Source: Anaerobaca lacustris (GTDB taxonomy: Bacteria > Planctomycetota > Phycisphaerae > Sedimentisphaerales > Anaerobacaceae). Taken from it: 64,000 nt of DNA. Of this stretch, positions 33,972 to 44,888 are shown in pieces. Both the position numbers and the translations under genes were made by a program. Where the stretch lies: positions 1-64,000 of the forward strand of contig NZ_JASCXX010000014.1 in NCBI RefSeq assembly GCF_030012215.1. The letters are read 5' to 3'. Position 1 is the stretch's first letter, and the number at the start of each line of letters is the position of its first letter. The notes under the pieces were generated by a model. The model did not search any database. It had not been told where the DNA came from and saw only the letters and a program-made list of their open reading frames with translations.

Positions 33972-35114
33972 ATGAAGGTCTTGCTCTTGTACGACTATCC
34001 GCCGTCGCCGGCCGGCTTGGCGACTCAGGGACACCTGCTGCACCGGGGCCTTGCGGAACTGGGCGTCGAGGTCCATTCGGTCCATTTCGAGTCGGCGCAG
34101 GAGAAGGAGTGGTACTACCGCTGGTTCGAGCCGGATATCGTCCTCGGCGTCGGATACTGGGGGCACACCCCGTACCTGGTCCTGCACCCGCAGCGCTACG
34201 GGGTCCAGCCGGTGCCCTGGCTGGTTGCCGACGGCTACATGGCCAACTATCATGAGGTGCTCGAAGCCCTGCCCCTGATTCTGGTCACCAGCAAGTGGGT
34301 CAAGCAGGTCTACACGCGCGACGGGCTCAGTGGCAAGAACATCGAGGTCCTTCCCGTCGGCTGCGATACGGATGCGTTCATCCCGCGGGATCTTAATGAC
34401 CCCAAGGTCACGACGGTCCGCGAGGCCCTCGGCGTGGCGCCCGACCAGATCATGATCCTGACGGTCGGCGGCGACGCCACCAGCAAGGGCGCCCAGGAGG
34501 TGATGCAGGCGCTGGCGACGATCGACACAAGGGCGCCGGACTGGAAGTACGTCTGCAAGGTCTGGCCTCAGCCCCGAACGCAGCATCAGAACCTCATCGA
34601 CCTTCAGCTCGCCACGCAGTTGGGTATCGAGAAGAATGTCGTCTACACGACCAATGTGATCTCGCGGAACTTCATGCCCTATTTGATTGCGGCCTGCGAC
34701 GTCTACGCGGCGCCGTCGCGTCTGGAAGGGTTCGGCATGATTCAGGTCGAGGCCAACGCCTGCGGCAAACCCGTCATCGGCATCAAGGCGATGGGTCTGC
34801 TCGATACCATGATCCACGGCGAGACGGCCTACCTGGCCGGCATCGCCCAGGAGATCCGGCTGCGCGAAACCATCGTGGGCGACGAATCCGGATACGAATC
34901 CGGCCATCGGGTGGTCTTCAAGAGCCCTCGCACCGTGGACTACCGCGCCAGCGTTCACGATATCGCGAATCACCTTCTGGAGTTGATGCAGAACGCGGAG
35001 CTGAGGACGAAGATGGGTCGTGCCGGGCGCAAACGGGTGGTCGAGCATTTCGACTACCGCGTGGTCGCCAGGAAGTTCGTCGAGATCGTCCAGAAAAGGC
35101 TGGGAATCGGTTGA
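33972..35114 (+). CDS. Glycosyltransferase family 4 protein
   Basis: A 380-aa GT-B enzyme. The N-terminal Rossmann half opens MKVLLLYDYPPSPAGLATQG; the C-terminal half has the nucleotide-sugar motif SRLEGFGMIQVEANACGKPV (E-x7-E). The acceptor and donor cannot be deduced. It lies between a PIG-L deacetylase and a GH100-like enzyme, the latter only 1 bp away, so all three should be produced together. Confidence 0.85.
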   Translation: MKVLLLYDYPPSPAGLATQGHLLHRGLAELGVEVHSVHFESAQEKEWYYRWFEPDIVLGVGYWGHTPYLVLHPQRYGVQPVPWLVADGYMANYHEVLEALPLILVTSKWVKQVYTRDGLSGKNIEVLPVGCDTDAFIPRDLNDPKVTTVREALGVAPDQIMILTVGGDATSKGAQEVMQALATIDTRAPDWKYVCKVWPQPRTQHQNLIDLQLATQLGIEKNVVYTTNVISRNFMPYLIAACDVYAAPSRLEGFGMIQVEANACGKPVIGIKAMGLLDTMIHGETAYLAGIAQEIRLRETIVGDESGYESGHRVVFKSPRTVDYRASVHDIANHLLELMQNAELRTKMGRAGRKRVVEHFDYRVVARKFVEIVQKRLGIG

Positions 35115-35115
35115 T

Positions 35116-36297
35116 ATGGCATCGCCTGACTGGAAGCTCGTCGATCGCGCCAAAGCGGCTGCGGTTGAGGTGCTTCTGCATAATCTGCACGGTCCATATC
35201 GCGGACTGCCTCGCACCGCCGGCTGGGGCTATCCCGAACCCTATACACGCGACCTGATGATCGCCACGCTCGGTGTCCTGGTCGCCGGCAACGACAGGCT
35301 CACCAGGGCGTGGCGACGCATGCTCGAAACACTGACGAAAAACCAGACTCCGCTCGGTCATATTCCCTCGCTGGTCCACGATCGCGAGGATCGCGGCGCC
35401 AGCGATACGACGCCCCTGTTTCTCTTGGCCACGGCGATGTTTCGGATCAGCACAGGAGAAGGCGATTTCCTGGATGAGGCGGTCGGCAAGGCATTGACGT
35501 GGATGGCCTACCGCAGTCCCTGTGATCGCGTCCTGGTCGCCCAACTGCCGACCAGCGACTGGCGCGACGAGCAGTGGGTCTTGGGCTACGGTCTCTACGT
35601 CAACACGGTCCTGTACGCGGCCCTGCGCCTTCTCGGCTGCCACGAACGGGCCGACGCACTGCGCGAGATGATGGAGCATTTCACCGTCAAGGGTGAACGA
35701 CAACAGCGTCACGTCCATGAAGGGCTCGTGTTGCGATACAAGCCCTACTACGCAATGTGGTCGTACAAGGTGTATCGCAGCGAGCGTTTCGATCTGCTGG
35801 GCAACAGCCTGGCGATTCTCTCCGGGATCGCCTCGCACACGCGAGCCAGCCACCTGGTGACATGGATCGAGGCCGAGTGTGCGGCGCTGCGCAAAAACGA
35901 GCTTCTCGCAGTGGATCTGCCCCCGAATTTCTTTCCGTACGTTCAGCCGGACGACCCGGACTGGATGCCGCGATATGCGAAATACAATCAGCCGGGCGAG
36001 TACCACAACGGCGGGATCTGGCCGTTCATCTGCGGCTTCTACGTCGCCTCTCTCGTGGCCGCCGGACGGTATCGACTGGCCGAACGCACGTTGCTGGCCC
36101 TGACCGAGCTTGTTCGCCTTCGACGCGGGGCCGACGTCGAGTTCGGCTTCAACGAATGGCACCGGGCCCAGGACGGAACGCCTCAGGGCCAGGACTGGCA
36201 GACCTGGTCGGCCGCCATGTACCTCTACGCCGCCCATTGCGTACAGACCCAGACGACGCCGTTCTTCGACCGCTGTCGCCAGGGTTCAGAGACGTAA
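35116..36297 (+). CDS. GH100-like (alkaline/neutral invertase-type) glycoside hydrolase
   Basis: A 393-aa (alpha/alpha)6-barrel protein. The motifs WGYPEPYTRDLMI, PTSDWRDEQWVLGYGLYVNT and GEYHNGGIWPFICGFY are characteristic of GH100 and related amylo-glucosidase-type barrels; D in YTRD and E in GFNEWHR are candidate catalytic acids. GH100 enzymes cleave sucrose. Paired with a GT4 this could point to sucrose or a similar disaccharide, but identity to true invertases cannot be tested here. No signal peptide is seen, so it should be cytoplasmic. Confidence 0.7.
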   Translation: MASPDWKLVDRAKAAAVEVLLHNLHGPYRGLPRTAGWGYPEPYTRDLMIATLGVLVAGNDRLTRAWRRMLETLTKNQTPLGHIPSLVHDREDRGASDTTPLFLLATAMFRISTGEGDFLDEAVGKALTWMAYRSPCDRVLVAQLPTSDWRDEQWVLGYGLYVNTVLYAALRLLGCHERADALREMMEHFTVKGERQQRHVHEGLVLRYKPYYAMWSYKVYRSERFDLLGNSLAILSGIASHTRASHLVTWIEAECAALRKNELLAVDLPPNFFPYVQPDDPDWMPRYAKYNQPGEYHNGGIWPFICGFYVASLVAAGRYRLAERTLLALTELVRLRRGADVEFGFNEWHRAQDGTPQGQDWQTWSAAMYLYAAHCVQTQTTPFFDRCRQGSET

Positions 36298-36302
36298 CCG
36301 CG

Positions 36303-38441
36303 TCAGTCGTTGCGCATTCCAAGCGTCTCGAAGAGGAAGGCGTAGATGTCGGCCTGTTCCTCAATGGCCTTGGAGACGGGTTTGCCGCCGCCGTGTCCGG
36401 CTTTGGTCTCGACCCGCAGCAGGATAGGATTGTCTGCCGCCGCCTTCTCCTGGAGGGTGGCCGCGAATTTCTTGGCGTGCAGCGGCACGACGCGGTCGTC
36501 GGTGTCGGCCGAGGTGATCAGGATCGGCGGATAGCCGGCGCCGGCTTCGACATTGTGCAGGGGGGAATAGGCGTAGAGATAGTCGAATTCCTCCCGGCTG
36601 GCCTCGGCATTGCCGTACTCGGGGATCCAGTAGCGGCCCACCGTGAATTTGTGGTAGCGTAGCATGTCGATCACCGGGACCTGGCAGACGACCGCCCCGT
36701 AAACGTCGGGCCGCTGGAGCATGCAGGCGGCGACCAGGAGTCCCCCGTTGCTGCCGCCGCGAATCGCCAGCTTCTCGGGCCGGGTGTAGTTGTTTTCGAT
36801 GAGCCATTCGGCGGCTGCGATGAAGTCATCGAAGACGTTCTGCTTTTTGTCGAGCATCCCGGCCCGGTGCCAGTCCTCGCCGTACTCGCTGCCGCCTCGC
36901 ATGTTGGCCTGGGCGTAGACGCCGCCGGCTTCGAGCCAGGCGAGCGTCGAGGTCGAAAACCCCGGCTTGATGTTGATATTGAACCCGCCGTATCCGTAGA
37001 GCAGCGTCGGATGGCTGCCGTCCAGCGCCAGGCCTTTTCGGTGGGTCAGGAACATCGGCACGTGGGTCCCGTCCTTGCTGGTGCAGAAGACCTGCTTCGT
37101 TTCATATCCGGCCAGGTCGAAGTCGATCTCGGGCCGATGAACGATGCTCAACTCGTCCGAGCCAAGGTCGTAGCGGAAGCTCGTGCTCGGATAGAGAAAC
37201 GAGGTGAACGTGAAGAACATCTCCGGGTCGTCCTGCTTGCCTGAGAGGCCCGCGACGGTCCCGAGACTGGGCAGGGCGATGTCGCGGATGTATTGGCCGT
37301 CGAGATGGAAGACCTTGAGCTGGTGGTGCACGTGGTGCATGTAGACGACCACGAGATGATTGTCGATCCAGCCGGCGTAGTCAATCACGTCGTCGCCTTC
37401 CGGGACCACGGTCTGCCAGTGGGCCGGCTCGGGCCGGTCTGTGTCGATCGCCACGATGCGTCCTTTCGGGGCGTCCCGGTCCGTCAGGAAGTAGAAGATC
37501 GGGCCCAGGCTGCCGAGGAAGTCGTACCGTGCATCGCCCTCGTCGAGTAGCCGAATGAACGGACTGTCACCGTCGATCGGCCGGTAGTAGACGCGGTTCC
37601 TGGGGTCGGTCCCGTGCTGGATGTAAAGGACCAGATGCTCGCCATCCTCGGTGACAACGGGGGCGAAGCTCAGCTCCTTGTCGTCGGGCCGCTCGTAGAC
37701 GAGTGTGTCGGCCGACTGGGGTGTCCCGATCCGGTGCCAATAGACGCGGTTGTAGTTCATCCGGTCTTCGGGCGCGACCGTATCGGGATCCGGGTAGCGG
37801 CTGTAGAAGAACCCGCTGCCGTCCGGGTGCCATGCGATCGTCGTGAAGCGGCACCATTGCAGGAGTTCGTCGAAGTCCCGCCCCGAGTCGATCTGGCGAA
37901 TCTGCACCTCCCGTTCGTCGCTGCCTCCGCGTGACAGCCCGTAGGCCAGCTTTCTGCCGTCCCAACTCACCGCCGCCGTTGTCACGGCCACCGTACCGTC
38001 GGCGCTGAGCAGGTTCGGGTTGATGACGACCTTTCCCGCGTCGTCCAGCGTTTCGTGAACGTACAGGACCGACTGGTTCTGAAGGCCGTCATTCTTCCAG
38101 AAGAAGTACCGTCCCCCCTGTTTCGATGGCGCCGAGCAGCGCGGGTAGTTCATCAGCGATTCCAGTCTGGACCGGATTCGTGGCCGGGCGCCGGTGCGCG
38201 CGAGAAACCGCTCGGTCAGTTTGTTCTGTTTGGCGACCCACGCCTGGGTCTCAGCCGAATCGGCGTCTTCGAGCCATCGGTAGGGGTCGGCGACCTCGAC
38301 CCCATGATAAGTGTCAACGACCGCGTCCTTGCGGGTCTGCGGATAAACCGGCCGGCGCGCGGTCGAGCGTGGGTGACAACCCGTGCACAGGGCAACGATC
38401 AGAGCGCCGATCATTGTGGCCGAGGTGTTCCGTTTGTTCAT
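36303..38441 (-). CDS. Prolyl oligopeptidase family serine peptidase (S9A), lipoprotein
   Basis: A 711-aa peptidase that cuts short peptides after proline. The N-terminal part has the S9A opening VVDTYHGVEVADPYRWLED, then a beta-propeller. The C-terminal alpha/beta hydrolase carries GGSNGG (S563), TDDRVVP (D647) and KAGHGGGKP (H682). A lipobox ALCTGC ends the signal sequence, so it is probably an envelope-anchored enzyme. It converges with the GH100-like gene with only 5 bp between stops. Together with the M2/M3-like lipoprotein and aminopeptidase P it suggests active peptide scavenging. Confidence 0.92.
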   Translation of the reverse strand: MNKRNTSATMIGALIVALCTGCHPRSTARRPVYPQTRKDAVVDTYHGVEVADPYRWLEDADSAETQAWVAKQNKLTERFLARTGARPRIRSRLESLMNYPRCSAPSKQGGRYFFWKNDGLQNQSVLYVHETLDDAGKVVINPNLLSADGTVAVTTAAVSWDGRKLAYGLSRGGSDEREVQIRQIDSGRDFDELLQWCRFTTIAWHPDGSGFFYSRYPDPDTVAPEDRMNYNRVYWHRIGTPQSADTLVYERPDDKELSFAPVVTEDGEHLVLYIQHGTDPRNRVYYRPIDGDSPFIRLLDEGDARYDFLGSLGPIFYFLTDRDAPKGRIVAIDTDRPEPAHWQTVVPEGDDVIDYAGWIDNHLVVVYMHHVHHQLKVFHLDGQYIRDIALPSLGTVAGLSGKQDDPEMFFTFTSFLYPSTSFRYDLGSDELSIVHRPEIDFDLAGYETKQVFCTSKDGTHVPMFLTHRKGLALDGSHPTLLYGYGGFNINIKPGFSTSTLAWLEAGGVYAQANMRGGSEYGEDWHRAGMLDKKQNVFDDFIAAAEWLIENNYTRPEKLAIRGGSNGGLLVAACMLQRPDVYGAVVCQVPVIDMLRYHKFTVGRYWIPEYGNAEASREEFDYLYAYSPLHNVEAGAGYPPILITSADTDDRVVPLHAKKFAATLQEKAAADNPILLRVETKAGHGGGKPVSKAIEEQADIYAFLFETLGMRND

Positions 38442-38636
38442 AAGCAGGTCTCCATTCCAGGTTGATTCCATGCCAGGTGGCGGTGGCCGGCCCTATTGAA
38501 CGCGGTGGGAGCCGCATTGTCAAAGCCGGACCCGACAAAATGGCCCGTGCGCTCCGGGGGGACGCCGGGCGGACGCCTTAGGCCTCAAGATGGACAAGGT
38601 CGGCGACGATTCTTGCGGTCAATCTGGGAAAAACTG

Positions 38637-38665
38637 TTGAATTCTTCCGGGCCGGCCGCTACGAT
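38637..38665 (+). promoter_or_regulatory. Putative promoter upstream of small unknown gene
   Basis: TTGAAT, 17-bp spacer, TACGAT, 53 bp before the start codon at 38718. A similar TTGA-17-TAC-AT pair occurs near 60.8 kb. Confidence 0.5.
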
Positions 38666-38717
38666 GCACGTGACGTGCCCCGGCTTGATGTGTGCACCTA
38701 CGGCGAGGTGGCGATGT

Positions 38718-39035
38718 ATGGCTGAACCGACCCGAACCAGCAAGGACAGCGAAGACGTGAAGGCGGAAGAGGTTGCTCGCACCCCGCCGAGCGCCCTGAC
38801 CGACTACGTCAACCGTCTCAGCGCCGAGCACAGGATGTTGATTGCCCTGAAGGTGCAATTGTACGGTGGTTCGTGGGAGCCGATGCTGGACGATTTGCGG
38901 AATCGCCTGGCCGGGCAGCCCTATATCTTCAAGCTGGCCAACCGGATCCAGGACGATATCGAACGCATCGAAGAGATGAAGCGCTTCGAGTCAAAGCATG
39001 GTGTCGATTTGGCCGACCACGTCGAGTTGCCGTGA
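38718..39035 (+). CDS. Hypothetical small protein
   Basis: A 105-aa soluble, largely helical and charged protein (LTDYVNRLSAEHRMLIALKV, then FKLANRIQDDIERIEEMKRF). No family recognised and no signal or membrane segment. A promoter and a GAGGTGGCG ribosome site support expression. It stands alone between the divergent prolyl oligopeptidase and a beta-propeller gene. Confidence 0.6.
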   Translation: MAEPTRTSKDSEDVKAEEVARTPPSALTDYVNRLSAEHRMLIALKVQLYGGSWEPMLDDLRNRLAGQPYIFKLANRIQDDIERIEEMKRFESKHGVDLADHVELP

Positions 39036-39170
39036 GAATCTGGATGCGGTGTATGGAGGGCGCCCGACGGTGTGTCGATTGCCGGATGGGTCAATCCTCC
39101 CGATCTCGAGGGCCATCGGGATCGGGATACTCTCCAGGCTGAGGAGGCCCTTTTGACGAGGACGTGGAAA

Positions 39171-40280
39171 ATGGGAAGACTGGTGATGCAGAAGACGTGG
39201 CTGTTCCTGGCGATGGGGTTGTTCGCGGTTTGCCCTGCGACGACGGACGGCGCCGGGGGCTCTGAATGGCTCGTGTCGACCAACCTTCTGGGGCCTGCGA
39301 AGCTGGCTCCGGTCTGGCAGACGACCCTCCCGGTGCGGCAGGGTGAGCGGCTCGAAATGGTGAAGGTCCTCGCGGATCGGTTGTATGTGCGAACGGCCGA
39401 GAACTACGTCTGGTCGCTCGATCGCCGTACGGGCGACATTGTGTTCAGTCGCTCGATCGCGCCGGCCGGTTTTCCCATCTTCGGATGGACCGCATACGAC
39501 GACCGGCTGATTACGGTGATCGACAACCAGGTCGTGGAGTTGGATGCCAACGCCGGGACTCGAAGAAGAGTCAGCAATCTGAACCTGAGCATCATCGCGC
39601 CGCCGGTGAGGAACAGCGAGTTGTTCTACGTCAGCGCCGCCGACCGGCGTCTCCATCTGTTCCGAGCGGAAGACATGGTCAAGATGCGCATGGCCTCGGC
39701 CGACAACGATTCGCAGATCACCTCGGTCCTGGCCGGTGAGGACATGGTCGTGTTCGGCACGGATGCAGGCAATCTGGTTGCGATGGCGACCGATGCGCCG
39801 AGGAAGCTGTGGCAGTTCGATGCGCCCGGCGCCATGGCCGGTCCGGTCGTTCGCAGCGGCAGTTCGTTCTTCTTTGCCAGTAAGGACACCTGTGTCTATC
39901 GCGTCGATGCAAGCGAGGCAGGAGGAAGTTCGATGGCTTGGCGATATCAGACCGAGGCCATCCTGGACCGCGAACCTCGGGTGACGGCGGCTGTCGTCTA
40001 TCAATCCGCGCCCGGTCGCGGCGTCACGGCTATCGGCCGGCGGTCGGGCAAGGCCCTGTGGACTCTTGCCGAGGGCGTCGATCTGCTGGCGGAGGCCGGC
40101 AACAGGGCATACGTTTTCACGAAGTTCAACACCCTAGTCGTCATGGACAACGCATCGGGCAACCAGGTCCTCTGGGTCAACTGCGCCGATGTGTCCTACT
40201 ATGCCACCAACACGAACGATGCGAGAATCTATCTGGCCGATCAGGGTGGACGGGTCCTTTGCATGGAACCGATTCGATAG
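39171..40280 (+). CDS. Secreted PQQ-like beta-propeller protein
   Basis: A 369-aa exported propeller. The signal is VMQKTWLFLAMGLFAVCPATTDGA. Blade motifs are ADRLYVRTAENYVWSLDRRTG, EDMVVFGTDAGNLVAMATD, SGSSFFFASKDTCVYRVDAS and DARIYLADQGGRVLCME. It is smaller than the propeller at 2.4 kb and lacks its insertion. No catalytic residues are evident; a scaffold or ligand-binding role is likely. An internal ATG at 39186 is an alternative start. Upstream, a stem of TCCCGATC/GATCGGGA lies at 39098-39127. Confidence 0.72.
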   Translation: MGRLVMQKTWLFLAMGLFAVCPATTDGAGGSEWLVSTNLLGPAKLAPVWQTTLPVRQGERLEMVKVLADRLYVRTAENYVWSLDRRTGDIVFSRSIAPAGFPIFGWTAYDDRLITVIDNQVVELDANAGTRRRVSNLNLSIIAPPVRNSELFYVSAADRRLHLFRAEDMVKMRMASADNDSQITSVLAGEDMVVFGTDAGNLVAMATDAPRKLWQFDAPGAMAGPVVRSGSSFFFASKDTCVYRVDASEAGGSSMAWRYQTEAILDREPRVTAAVVYQSAPGRGVTAIGRRSGKALWTLAEGVDLLAEAGNRAYVFTKFNTLVVMDNASGNQVLWVNCADVSYYATNTNDARIYLADQGGRVLCMEPIR

Positions 40281-40354
40281 GAACCGGCCGCCGGCAGGGC
40301 GCACGCATCGATCTGGATTTTTCAAACCCACTGAGTATGGGAGAAGGAGTTGAT

Positions 40355-41965
<1,611 letters not shown>

Positions 41966-42293
41966 CATTCCACCCACCTGCCGGTGCGATCGTTGACTGT
42001 CGGTCTCGAGTCCACGACCTTGCGGGTCCGCGGGCGAGGTCTCGGTCCGGCCAAAAAGTCTATCATGCCCACCGTAATAATATAATTTTCTCGAAACCCA
42101 CCCTTCCTCGCATCGTACCATCTCCTTTGCGAGGGGAGCTGATGAGCTATGGCAAGTGAAGAGACGGCCGTGGTTCTTGGCGCCGACGCGGGAATCCGGG
42201 CCGCACGCTCTTGAGAACAATGCAACTCTTGTGAACCGGGCCGACGGCTGCACGGCCGCCGGCTGTGGGCACAGTGCTTGGGAGGTGACCAGG
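41966..42293. other. Intergenic region between purH and osmC-like gene
   Basis: 328 bp with no supported gene. It contains an AT-rich patch with TATAAT at 42081-42086 but no matching -35, and the distance to the next start codon is about 200 bp. Nothing else recognised. Confidence 0.4.
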
Positions 42294-42854
42294 ATGGCTA
42301 CCCAACAGACAATCAGCAAAGTCAACGGAATCGATCTGGATGTCCTTCAGGAGACGGTCAGCGCAATCGAGAAGAATCCGGGATTGGGCAAGTGCAAATT
42401 CCGGGCGAGCAACAAGTGGATCAACGGCAGCCACAATCGAACGCGGATCACGAGCTTCTATGGGGCCGGACAGGAGATGGAGCACCGACAGCCGTTCGAT
42501 CTCTATGCCGACGAGCCGCCCGTGCTGGCGGGCGACGACGAGGCGCCGAACCCGGTCGAGCACCTGCTCAATGCCTTGGCCGGCTGCGTGACGACGAGCA
42601 TGGTGGCGCACGCCGCCGTGCGCGGCATTCACATCGAGGAGCTGGAATCCCAGTTGGAGGGCGACCTCGATCTGAGAGGCTTCCTCGGCTTGTCGAACGA
42701 CGTTCCCAGAGGCTACACGAACATTCGCGTCAGGTTCAAAGTCAAGGCCGATGCCGAGAACACCGAACGACTCAAGAGACTGACCGAGTATTCGCCCGTG
42801 CTCAACACCATCACGCACGGCGCGAGGGTCGATGTCACCGTCGAACCCAAGTAG
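42294..42854 (+). CDS. OsmC/Ohr-family protein
   Basis: A 186-aa OsmC-fold protein, a family of thiol peroxidases against organic hydroperoxides. The conserved core PVEHLLNALAGCVTTSMVAHAA holds the resolving/peroxidatic cysteine. The second family cysteine is less clear, the only other being in KCKFRAS, so peroxidase activity is uncertain. The start is set by GGAGGTGACCAGG. A dispersed palindrome directly follows its stop codon, and two flavoprotein genes lie downstream. Confidence 0.82.
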   Translation: MATQQTISKVNGIDLDVLQETVSAIEKNPGLGKCKFRASNKWINGSHNRTRITSFYGAGQEMEHRQPFDLYADEPPVLAGDDEAPNPVEHLLNALAGCVTTSMVAHAAVRGIHIEELESQLEGDLDLRGFLGLSNDVPRGYTNIRVRFKVKADAENTERLKRLTEYSPVLNTITHGARVDVTVEPK

Positions 42855-42855
42855 C

Positions 42856-42873
42856 GGCGAATGATCATTCGCC
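42856..42873. repeat. Dispersed palindrome GGCGAATGATCATTCGCC (copy 2, intergenic)
   Basis: A perfect 18-bp palindrome two bases after the OsmC stop codon. Same family as copies at 21070 and 49583. Confidence 0.75.
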
Positions 42874-42982
42874 TCTATAAACTCTCTTCCGGGAGACGCG
42901 AGGGTATCGTGACGCGGCTCGAATCTTCGGCGTCAACCGCCGGGTGAAGGTCTTTGTGCGTTTCATGGAAAGGAGGCTGGCT

Positions 42983-44404
42983 ATGGCCGCTTCGGCCGTT
43001 CAGACCATCTTCAACGGCACGGTGACTCTGGAAGAGAGCACCGTCGCCGAGTTGGGCGCATCGCTTCGAGGTGAGCTGATCGAGCTGTGCGATGCGGCGT
43101 ACGACGAAGCCCGGACCCTCTACAACGCGATGATCGACAAGCATCCGGCCCTGATCGCCCGATGCCGCGATGTCGCCGATGTGATGGCGGCTGTAGACTT
43201 CGCCAGGGACAACGACGTGCTCCTGGCTGTCCGGGGCGGCGGGCACAGCGGGCCGGGGCTGGCCCTGTGCGACGGTGGGCTGGTGATCGATCTGAGTCTC
43301 ATGAGAGGGATTCGCGTGGACCCGTCGCATCGCACCGTTCGCGTCGAGCCGGGCTGCCGCTGGGGCGACGTGGATCACGCCACGCATCCGTTCGGTCTGG
43401 CCGTGCCGAGCGGAGCTATATCCACCACGGGCGTCCCCGGGCTGACGCTGGGCGGCGGGCATGGCTATCTGACTCGGAAATATGGCTTGACCATAGACAA
43501 CCTGCTTGAAGCCGATGTCGTGCTGGCGGATGGGCGGTTCGTCACGGCCGGCCCACGTGAAAACGAAGACCTCTTCTGGGCCATACGAGGTGGCGGCGGC
43601 AACTTCGGCGTCGTCACCTCCTTCCTGTTCCGGGCCCATCCCGTCGACACAGTCTACGCCGGCGTAACGCTTTGGCCCTTGGATGAGGCGCCAGATGTCA
43701 TGAAGTGGTATCGGCATTTCAGCACAAAGGTCCCCGTGGACCTCTACGGTTTCTTCGCCTTTTTGACCGTGCCGCCGGGCCCGCCGTTTCCTGAGAATCT
43801 TCATCTCAAAAAAATGTGCGGCGTGGTCTGGTGTTACATCGGCCCGGTGGACCAGGTCGGTCAGGTGTTCGCTCCTGTCCGGGAGTCTGCCCGTCCGGCC
43901 TTTGAACAGCTCGGACCCGTGCCCTTTCCGCAGGTCCAGAGCCAGTTCGACGCGCTCTATCCGCCGGGGTACCAGTGGTACTGGAAGGGCGACTTTGTCA
44001 ATGAACTTGGCGATGAGGCCGTCGAACTGCATCTCAAACATGCGGCTGCACTTCCGACGCCGTTTTCCACCATGCATCTCTATCCAATCGACGGCGCCGT
44101 GCACGAGGTGGCTCCCGATGCCACCGCATGGAGCTACCGGGACGCGACCTGGTCGATGGTGATCGTCGGCGTCGACCCCGACCCGGCAAACCGCCAGAAG
44201 ATCACGACCTGGGCCAGGGACTACTGGGAGGCCCTGCATCCCTATTCGGCCGGGGGTGCGTACACGAACTTCATGATGGACGAGGGCGCCGAACGGGTCA
44301 GGGCAACGTATCGTGACAACTACGAACGGTTGGTGGACGTCAAGACAAAGTACGATCCGACGAACCTCTTCCGCGTGAACCAGAATATCAGACCCAGGAC
44401 CTGA
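42983..44404 (+). CDS. FAD-binding oxidoreductase, berberine-bridge-like (paralogue 1)
   Basis: A 473-aa flavoprotein with an N-terminal FAD_binding_4 domain and a C-terminal BBE segment. VRGGGHSGPG contains the histidine that can bind FAD covalently; TGVPGLTLGGGHGYLTRKYG and RGGGGNFGVVTSFLFR are hallmark FAD contacts; NYERLVDVKTKYDPTNLF is the BBE motif. Such enzymes oxidise sugars or small organics, often passing electrons to oxygen. Start at 42983 has AAAGGAGG upstream. No export signal. A close paralogue lies 0.5 kb downstream with a small gene between. Confidence 0.87.
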   Translation: MAASAVQTIFNGTVTLEESTVAELGASLRGELIELCDAAYDEARTLYNAMIDKHPALIARCRDVADVMAAVDFARDNDVLLAVRGGGHSGPGLALCDGGLVIDLSLMRGIRVDPSHRTVRVEPGCRWGDVDHATHPFGLAVPSGAISTTGVPGLTLGGGHGYLTRKYGLTIDNLLEADVVLADGRFVTAGPRENEDLFWAIRGGGGNFGVVTSFLFRAHPVDTVYAGVTLWPLDEAPDVMKWYRHFSTKVPVDLYGFFAFLTVPPGPPFPENLHLKKMCGVVWCYIGPVDQVGQVFAPVRESARPAFEQLGPVPFPQVQSQFDALYPPGYQWYWKGDFVNELGDEAVELHLKHAAALPTPFSTMHLYPIDGAVHEVAPDATAWSYRDATWSMVIVGVDPDPANRQKITTWARDYWEALHPYSAGGAYTNFMMDEGAERVRATYRDNYERLVDVKTKYDPTNLFRVNQNIRPRT

Positions 44405-44456
44405 GTGGGTGTGGGCCGACCGTTCCACCTCAGCCTGGATAAGGAGAGCTTATATC

Positions 44457-44795
44457 ATGGCAAGGTTTCTCATTGAGGTTCCACATGAAGCGAGAACGAA
44501 GGAGTGCGCTCTCGCGGCCAAAATCCTGATTGGCACCGGATCCCAATACTTGGCACATGCGGATTTTGGATGCTTGGACGGAGAGCACAAGGCATGGATC
44601 ATCGTGGAAGTGGGCACCAAGGAAGAAGCACGGTTCATTGTTCCTCCGCTCTTTCGACCTCGGGCCAAGATTGTCCAGTTGAACAAGTTCTCATTGGGCG
44701 AACTTGAGGAGATTCTCGAATGCCACGAAGAGCAGCCCCTTGAAGAGGCGGCGCTGCGCGGACAGGCAGAGTACACTCCTTCGCCGTCTGCCTGA
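44457..44795 (+). CDS. Small hypothetical protein between paralogous flavoproteins
   Basis: A 112-aa protein starting MARFLIEVPHEART with an AAGGAGAG ribosome site. The first 80 residues look like a compact alpha/beta (ferredoxin-like) fold: KECALAAKILIGTGS, AWIIVEVGTKEEARFIVPP. No family recognised. The last residues (EYTPSPSA) and its stop codon lie within a palindromic repeat, so the C-terminus may have been replaced by that insertion. Codon use and position suggest an operon with the two flavoproteins. Confidence 0.65.
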   Translation: MARFLIEVPHEARTKECALAAKILIGTGSQYLAHADFGCLDGEHKAWIIVEVGTKEEARFIVPPLFRPRAKIVQLNKFSLGELEEILECHEEQPLEEAALRGQAEYTPSPSA

Positions 44796-44813
44796 CGAGG
44801 CAGGGCAGGACGG
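44784..44813. repeat. Palindromic repeat providing the stop of the small gene
   Basis: CTGCCT/AGGCAG around GACG, with an outer CCGT/ACGG pair. The stop codon TGA is in the loop. Confidence 0.5.
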
Positions 44814-44888
44814 ATTGGTGTGAACCAGAATGCCCAATCCTGAGGTGGACTCAGCGGCATCCGACGTTTGGGAATGGGAGGTTGAATC

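Noticed and set aside
33273-35114. Bacillithiol genes bshB and bshA
   Set aside because: PIG-L plus GT4 is suggestive, but the GT4 N-terminus (MKVLLLYDYPPSPAG) differs from the BshA pattern, and a GH100-like gene completes the operon.
42081-42086. TATAAT as promoter for the osmC-like gene
   Set aside because: No acceptable -35 at 15-19 bp and about 200 bp to the start codon; kept only as a remark.
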